Shown: in pieces, positions 60,534 through 64,000 of the stretch | Numbering within the stretch: the stretch's first letter is position 1 | How the letters are laid out: the number at the start of each line of letters is the position of its first letter | Source: Dyadobacter fanqingshengii | GTDB taxonomy: Bacteria; Bacteroidota; Bacteroidia; Cytophagales; Spirosomataceae | Direction of reading: 5' to 3' | Assembly: GCF_023822005.2 (NCBI RefSeq) | Contig: NZ_CP098806.1 | Span: 2,666,001-2,730,000 of the forward strand | DNA length: 64,000 nt | Notes under the pieces: generated by a model | What the model saw: the letters and a program-made list of their open reading frames with translations, nothing else | Told to the model about the DNA's origin: nothing | Databases searched by the model: none | Program-made: the position numbers and the translations under genes

Positions 60534-62903
60534 ATGAATTACAAAAACTCTACGCATCCTACCCAACTTCACGAGGGGCCTCGCGAAAAATTTGATCTTA
60601 AGGCTTATCTGCGCCGCTATCTGCACTATTGGTATTTGTTTTTCCTCACCATTCCTCTATGCCTGGGAGCAGCATACTTATACCTGATTATCACACAACC
60701 GACTTATATCTCCCAAACAACCCTGCTGATCAAAGACAATAAAACGCAGGTGGGGCCCGAGGAAACCATCATGAAGGAAATGTCTCAGTTCAATGGTAAT
60801 AAAGTCCTTGAAAATGAGATTGGTATCCTCAAATCGCAATTGCTCATGGGAATGGTCGTGAAGCAGCTCAAACTGGACATTTCTTTCCAGACAAAAGACG
60901 GGCTGAAAACGATCGACCTGTATGGACAAAGCCCGATCAAGATTGATGCTCAGATCGTTACCGATTATGCTTATGCGCATCCGCTGATCATCAACACGGA
61001 TAGTGCCGGATTTTTTCGCGTCAACAATGGGTCGGAATATTATCGCTTGGGCACACAAATACGCACGGCCTGGGGGCTTTTCTTTGTGCATAAAGTGATG
61101 GCTTCCGCTTATCCTGAGGTGGAGGTCCAGTTTCACAATCCGCAGTCATTGACCCGTGGCATGCTGGGCAGGCTCACGGTAGGTGTTCTTTACCCGCAAA
61201 GCACATTGCTGGAACTGAGTTTCGAAGATACCTCGGTTCAAAAGTCAAAAGATATTCTCAACAAGCTGCTTGACGTGTATGTGCAGTCATCTTTGAATGA
61301 TAAAAACAGCGAAGCTTCCAACACACTTAAATTTATCGAAAGCCGCCTTGGGCTGATCACGGGAGAGCTTAGCGAGGTGGAGAAAGATGTTGAAGTTTAC
61401 AAAAAATCAAAAGGACTTACCGACATAAGTGCTGAATCTCAGTTGTTTCTCGAAAACATCAAAGAGAATGACAGCAAGCTGAACGAGATCGAAACGCAGA
61501 TAAAAGTACTGGAAAGCGTTGACCATTATATCCAGAATGCCGGAGAAGGCGCCCCTGCCCCGGCCACTTACATGATCGACGACCCGATCCTGGTATCCTT
61601 ACTTACGAAATTTAACGATCTAAGCCTCCAGCGCGAGCGCTACGCAAGGATCACACAGGTGGAAAACCCTCTGTTTGAAACGGTTAACACGCAAATGGAC
61701 CAGACCAGGCAGGCCATTCAGGAAAACGTCCAGAACCTTAAACGCGGGATGGCTGCTACCAAGGAAAACCTCAATGGTATCAACACCAAGTTTTCGTCTG
61801 GCCTGAGCAGCATTCCCAAGAAAGAAAGAGAATATGTAGGGATCAAAAGACAGCAGACCATTAAAGAAAATCTTTACCTGTATCTGCTCCAAAAAAGAGA
61901 AGAAACCGCACTGGCTTACGCTTCCACGGTGACAGACAGCCGGTTAATCGATGCCCCGATCTCTTCCTACATGCCTGTAAAACCCAAACGCTCGGTAATC
62001 TGGCTAGGCGCGGGATTGGCCGGCCTGGTGATCCCGCTGATCCTGATCAACCTGATTTTCATGCTGAACAGCACGGTGCAAAACCGGGAAGAGGTGGAGA
62101 GGATCACGCATACATCTATTCTTGCGGAAATCGGGATGATGAAAGGAAAAGGAAGGAACCCGGCCGAGTCCATCATCAAAGTTACCAGCAGAAGTGCCGT
62201 GGCTGAGCAATTCCGGGCGCTGCGCACCAACCTTCAATATATGGGGGATGGCAGCTGTCGAACCATTATGCTCACCTCTTCGATCAGCAGCGAAGGGAAA
62301 AGTTTTATCAGTATCAATCTTGCTGTAAGTCTGGCATCGTCGGATAAGCGGGTGATCCTCATCGGATTGGACCTTCGCAAACCCTCCCTGCACAACCGAT
62401 TGGAAATTACAAACAAGAAGGGCGCATCCAATTACCTGGTTGGGCAGAAAAATCTTGATGAGCTTATCCAGCCGTCCGGCCTGCACCCTCAGTTTGATGT
62501 GTTGTCCTGCGGCCCTTTGCCTCCCAATCCGTCGGAATTACTAAGCAATGGCCGTTTACCCGAACTGATTGCCGAGCTGCGCGAGCGATATGATTACATT
62601 TTGATAGACTCACCACCTTACGGATTGGTAACGGACGCCGCACTGATCTCGGAACATGTGGACGCCACATTGTATGTCGTAAGATTCAATCACACGCTTC
62701 TGGATCACCTGAAACACATTAAGGAATTGCAGCGCACCAAACGGTTCGCTAATCTCAGCCTGATCTACAATGGTGTCGACTACGCCTTTGGCTACGGTTA
62801 TGTGTATGGCTCAGGTGGAAATGCTTATGGATATCATACAGAAGATGTGCAGGACACCGGCTTCGGATTCAAAACCCTGAAGAAGCTGACCGGCATGTTT
62901 TGA
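60534..62903 (+). CDS. Wzc-like polysaccharide co-polymerase/tyrosine autokinase
   Basis: This 789-residue inner-membrane protein has two TM helices, at about 38-58 (LFFLTIPLCLGAAYLYLII) and 485-510 (VIWLGAGLAGLVIPLILI), flanking a Wzz-type periplasmic domain with long coiled coils (about 260-430) and a GNVR region. The cytoplasmic BY-kinase has Walker A SSISSEGKS, Walker A' VILIGLDLRKP and Walker B YILIDSPP. The tail is Tyr-rich (DYAFGYGYVYGSGGNAYGYH), the usual autophosphorylation cluster. It controls chain length and export together with the Wza-like lipoprotein. Confidence 0.93.
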   Translation: MNYKNSTHPTQLHEGPREKFDLKAYLRRYLHYWYLFFLTIPLCLGAAYLYLIITQPTYISQTTLLIKDNKTQVGPEETIMKEMSQFNGNKVLENEIGILKSQLLMGMVVKQLKLDISFQTKDGLKTIDLYGQSPIKIDAQIVTDYAYAHPLIINTDSAGFFRVNNGSEYYRLGTQIRTAWGLFFVHKVMASAYPEVEVQFHNPQSLTRGMLGRLTVGVLYPQSTLLELSFEDTSVQKSKDILNKLLDVYVQSSLNDKNSEASNTLKFIESRLGLITGELSEVEKDVEVYKKSKGLTDISAESQLFLENIKENDSKLNEIETQIKVLESVDHYIQNAGEGAPAPATYMIDDPILVSLLTKFNDLSLQRERYARITQVENPLFETVNTQMDQTRQAIQENVQNLKRGMAATKENLNGINTKFSSGLSSIPKKEREYVGIKRQQTIKENLYLYLLQKREETALAYASTVTDSRLIDAPISSYMPVKPKRSVIWLGAGLAGLVIPLILINLIFMLNSTVQNREEVERITHTSILAEIGMMKGKGRNPAESIIKVTSRSAVAEQFRALRTNLQYMGDGSCRTIMLTSSISSEGKSFISINLAVSLASSDKRVILIGLDLRKPSLHNRLEITNKKGASNYLVGQKNLDELIQPSGLHPQFDVLSCGPLPPNPSELLSNGRLPELIAELRERYDYILIDSPPYGLVTDAALISEHVDATLYVVRFNHTLLDHLKHIKELQRTKRFANLSLIYNGVDYAFGYGYVYGSGGNAYGYHTEDVQDTGFGFKTLKKLTGMF

Positions 62904-63140
62904 TAAAAATGGTAAAGACTTTGAGAAACGTATAAATAGCTACGTTATCAAATTAAGCGGAATGTTTATTTCGATGTGCAGTGCAACTGGGGGGTTGTGC
63001 GAAGGTTACATGCGAGAGTATTTTGGAAACGTCCGCTTTCGAATATGAGCGGTCGTCTGGATCCGTTTTGATTGCAGCTTTTAGAGGTAAATCAACAAGT
63101 AAAATGGGGATTTGTCTTGTCGTATTAACCATTAACCAGC
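62904..63140. other. Spacer before the flippase gene
   Basis: No gene is supported in this 237-nt gap. A 67-codon frame at 62981-63184 overlaps the next gene in another frame and shows no family features. No terminator is seen, so the flippase gene probably belongs to the same operon. Confidence 0.5.
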
Positions 63141-64000
63141 TTGAAAAAACTTTCAGAACAAATACAGACGTACGCTGTTTATGACAAAGCAGTGAAATGG
63201 GGTAAGCTTATTGCGATCACCGGAGGAACGCAGGCGGCTGTTCAGGCAATGGGGCTGATAACAGGCATACTGATAATCAGGTTGTTGCCCATGAAAGAAT
63301 ATGCTTACTATACCATTGCTAACACGGTTTTAGGAACGATGATGGTACTTTCCGACAGTGGGATCAACAATGCGATCATCTCACAGGGCGGACCGGTATG
63401 GAAGGACAAGCAGCAATTGGGTACGGTTTTGTCGACGGGACTTTACCTCAGACGCAGATTTGCGGTGCTAAGCTTGTGTGTTTCGCTTCCCATACTGTTG
63501 TTTTTCCTGATCCATCAGGGAGCAGGATGGCCTACGAGTTTACTGATTGCGGCGGCATTGATCCCGGCATTTACTGCGGGGTTATCGGATTCGATCCTGG
63601 AAATCCCATCCAGGCTGCACCAGGACATCAAGTCCTTACAGGTGAACCAGTTGTTGGTAGGGATCGGACGCTTTGCACTGAGCATTCTCTCATTGTCCAT
63701 TTTCCCCTGGACATTCATTTCATTGCTAGCCAATGGGATACCCAGGATTTGGGGCAATGTTAAGCTGAAACAGAATGCGGGCCGGTTCGCTGATTTCAGC
63801 AAACCGGTGGATGCGGCTGTGAATGCGGAGATGCTTAAAATGGTAAAACGGATTTTTCCGTTGACAGTCTACTATGCTTATTCCGGCCAGATTGTGATCT
63901 GGTTGGTTTCGCTTTCCGGTACCGCATTTGCGGTGGCACAGATAGGGGCCTTGGGCAGGATATCGATGGTTTTGAATTTTTTCAACGTCATGTTCGCAAT
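63141..64000 (+). CDS. Wzx/MOP-type polysaccharide flippase, 3' end beyond the window
   Basis: An uninterrupted frame of 286 codons runs off the window. The first possible start after an in-frame TAA is the TTG at 63141 (read as MKKLSEQIQTYAVYDKAVKW). Several hydrophobic segments follow (TQAAVQAMGLITGILIIRLLP, LSLCVSLPILLFFLI, LLIAAALIPAFTAGLSDS). The pattern of two-helix units with MKEYAYYTIANTVLG, then DSGINNAIISQGG, is typical of oligosaccharide flippases of the MOP superfamily. It would move lipid-linked repeat units across the inner membrane for the Wza/Wzc-like export pair upstream. Confidence 0.82.
   Translation, partial: MKKLSEQIQTYAVYDKAVKWGKLIAITGGTQAAVQAMGLITGILIIRLLPMKEYAYYTIANTVLGTMMVLSDSGINNAIISQGGPVWKDKQQLGTVLSTGLYLRRRFAVLSLCVSLPILLFFLIHQGAGWPTSLLIAAALIPAFTAGLSDSILEIPSRLHQDIKSLQVNQLLVGIGRFALSILSLSIFPWTFISLLANGIPRIWGNVKLKQNAGRFADFSKPVDAAVNAEMLKMVKRIFPLTVYYAYSGQIVIWLVSLSGTAFAVAQIGALGRISMVLNFFNVMFA

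Noticed and set aside
60678..61136. Open frame of 152 codons on the minus strand
   Set aside because: It is antisense to the Wzc-like gene and its composition is that of a shadow frame.
62004..62486. Open frame of 160 codons on the minus strand
   Set aside because: It is antisense to the kinase part of the Wzc-like gene, with no recognisable protein features.
62981..63184. Small frame between the Wzc-like gene and the flippase
   Set aside because: It overlaps the flippase start in another frame and has no family features or ribosome-binding site.

Overview
The window comes from a Gram-negative member of the Bacteroidota. It has SusC/SusD pairs, hybrid two-component regulators with reg-propeller sensors, type IX secretion (T9SS) C-terminal sorting domains, GEVED domains and TAnnTTTG-type -7 promoter boxes. 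The overall flavour is Cytophagales/Spirosomaceae, Dyadobacter-like. That lineage is inferred from gene style and was not tested by any search.

Layout. 1-8.4 kb (minus strand): one operon encoding a periplasmic adaptor, a TolC-like channel, an ABC ATPase, two FtsX/MacB permeases, an NtrC-type sigma-54 activator and its histidine kinase, which is cut by the window edge. 8.5-11.1 kb: a ThuA/GATase-like exported protein divergent from an orphan MacB-type permease. 11.25 kb: tRNA-Leu(CAA) and its terminator. 11.3-22.5 kb: an accessory stretch flanked by a 40-nt near-perfect repeat of the tRNA 3' end plus terminator. It holds a class II UvrA, a graveyard of chromate-resistance and regulator fragments, a zinc alcohol/formaldehyde dehydrogenase, a TMEM175-type channel, small oxidoreductase-like genes, and an AT-rich pair of a PAS protein without an ATPase domain and a lone receiver.

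22.5-35.2 kb: two T9SS-exported GEVED proteins, a NarL-type regulator with a propeller histidine kinase, a lipoprotein beta-propeller and a diheme cytochrome c. Four promoters here carry the same palindrome (ATAGCAA-N4-TTGCTAT or a close variant), always 22 nt upstream of a -7-like box. This looks like an undescribed local regulon of the two-component pair and is the most interesting signal in the window.

35.3-46 kb: an SDR, an HxlR-family remnant, an LLM flavin oxidoreductase, a large DUF4347/VCBS T9SS protein, three glycosyltransferases and an MFS transporter. 46-59 kb (minus strand): a polysaccharide utilization locus with HTCS, SusC, SusD, an IPT/TIG surface glycan-binding lipoprotein and a GH31 alpha-xylosidase-like enzyme. 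A 10-bp inverted repeat upstream of susC is the likely HTCS target. 59.7-64 kb (plus strand): the start of an exopolysaccharide cluster (Wza-like, Wzc-like, and a Wzx-type flippase cut by the window edge).
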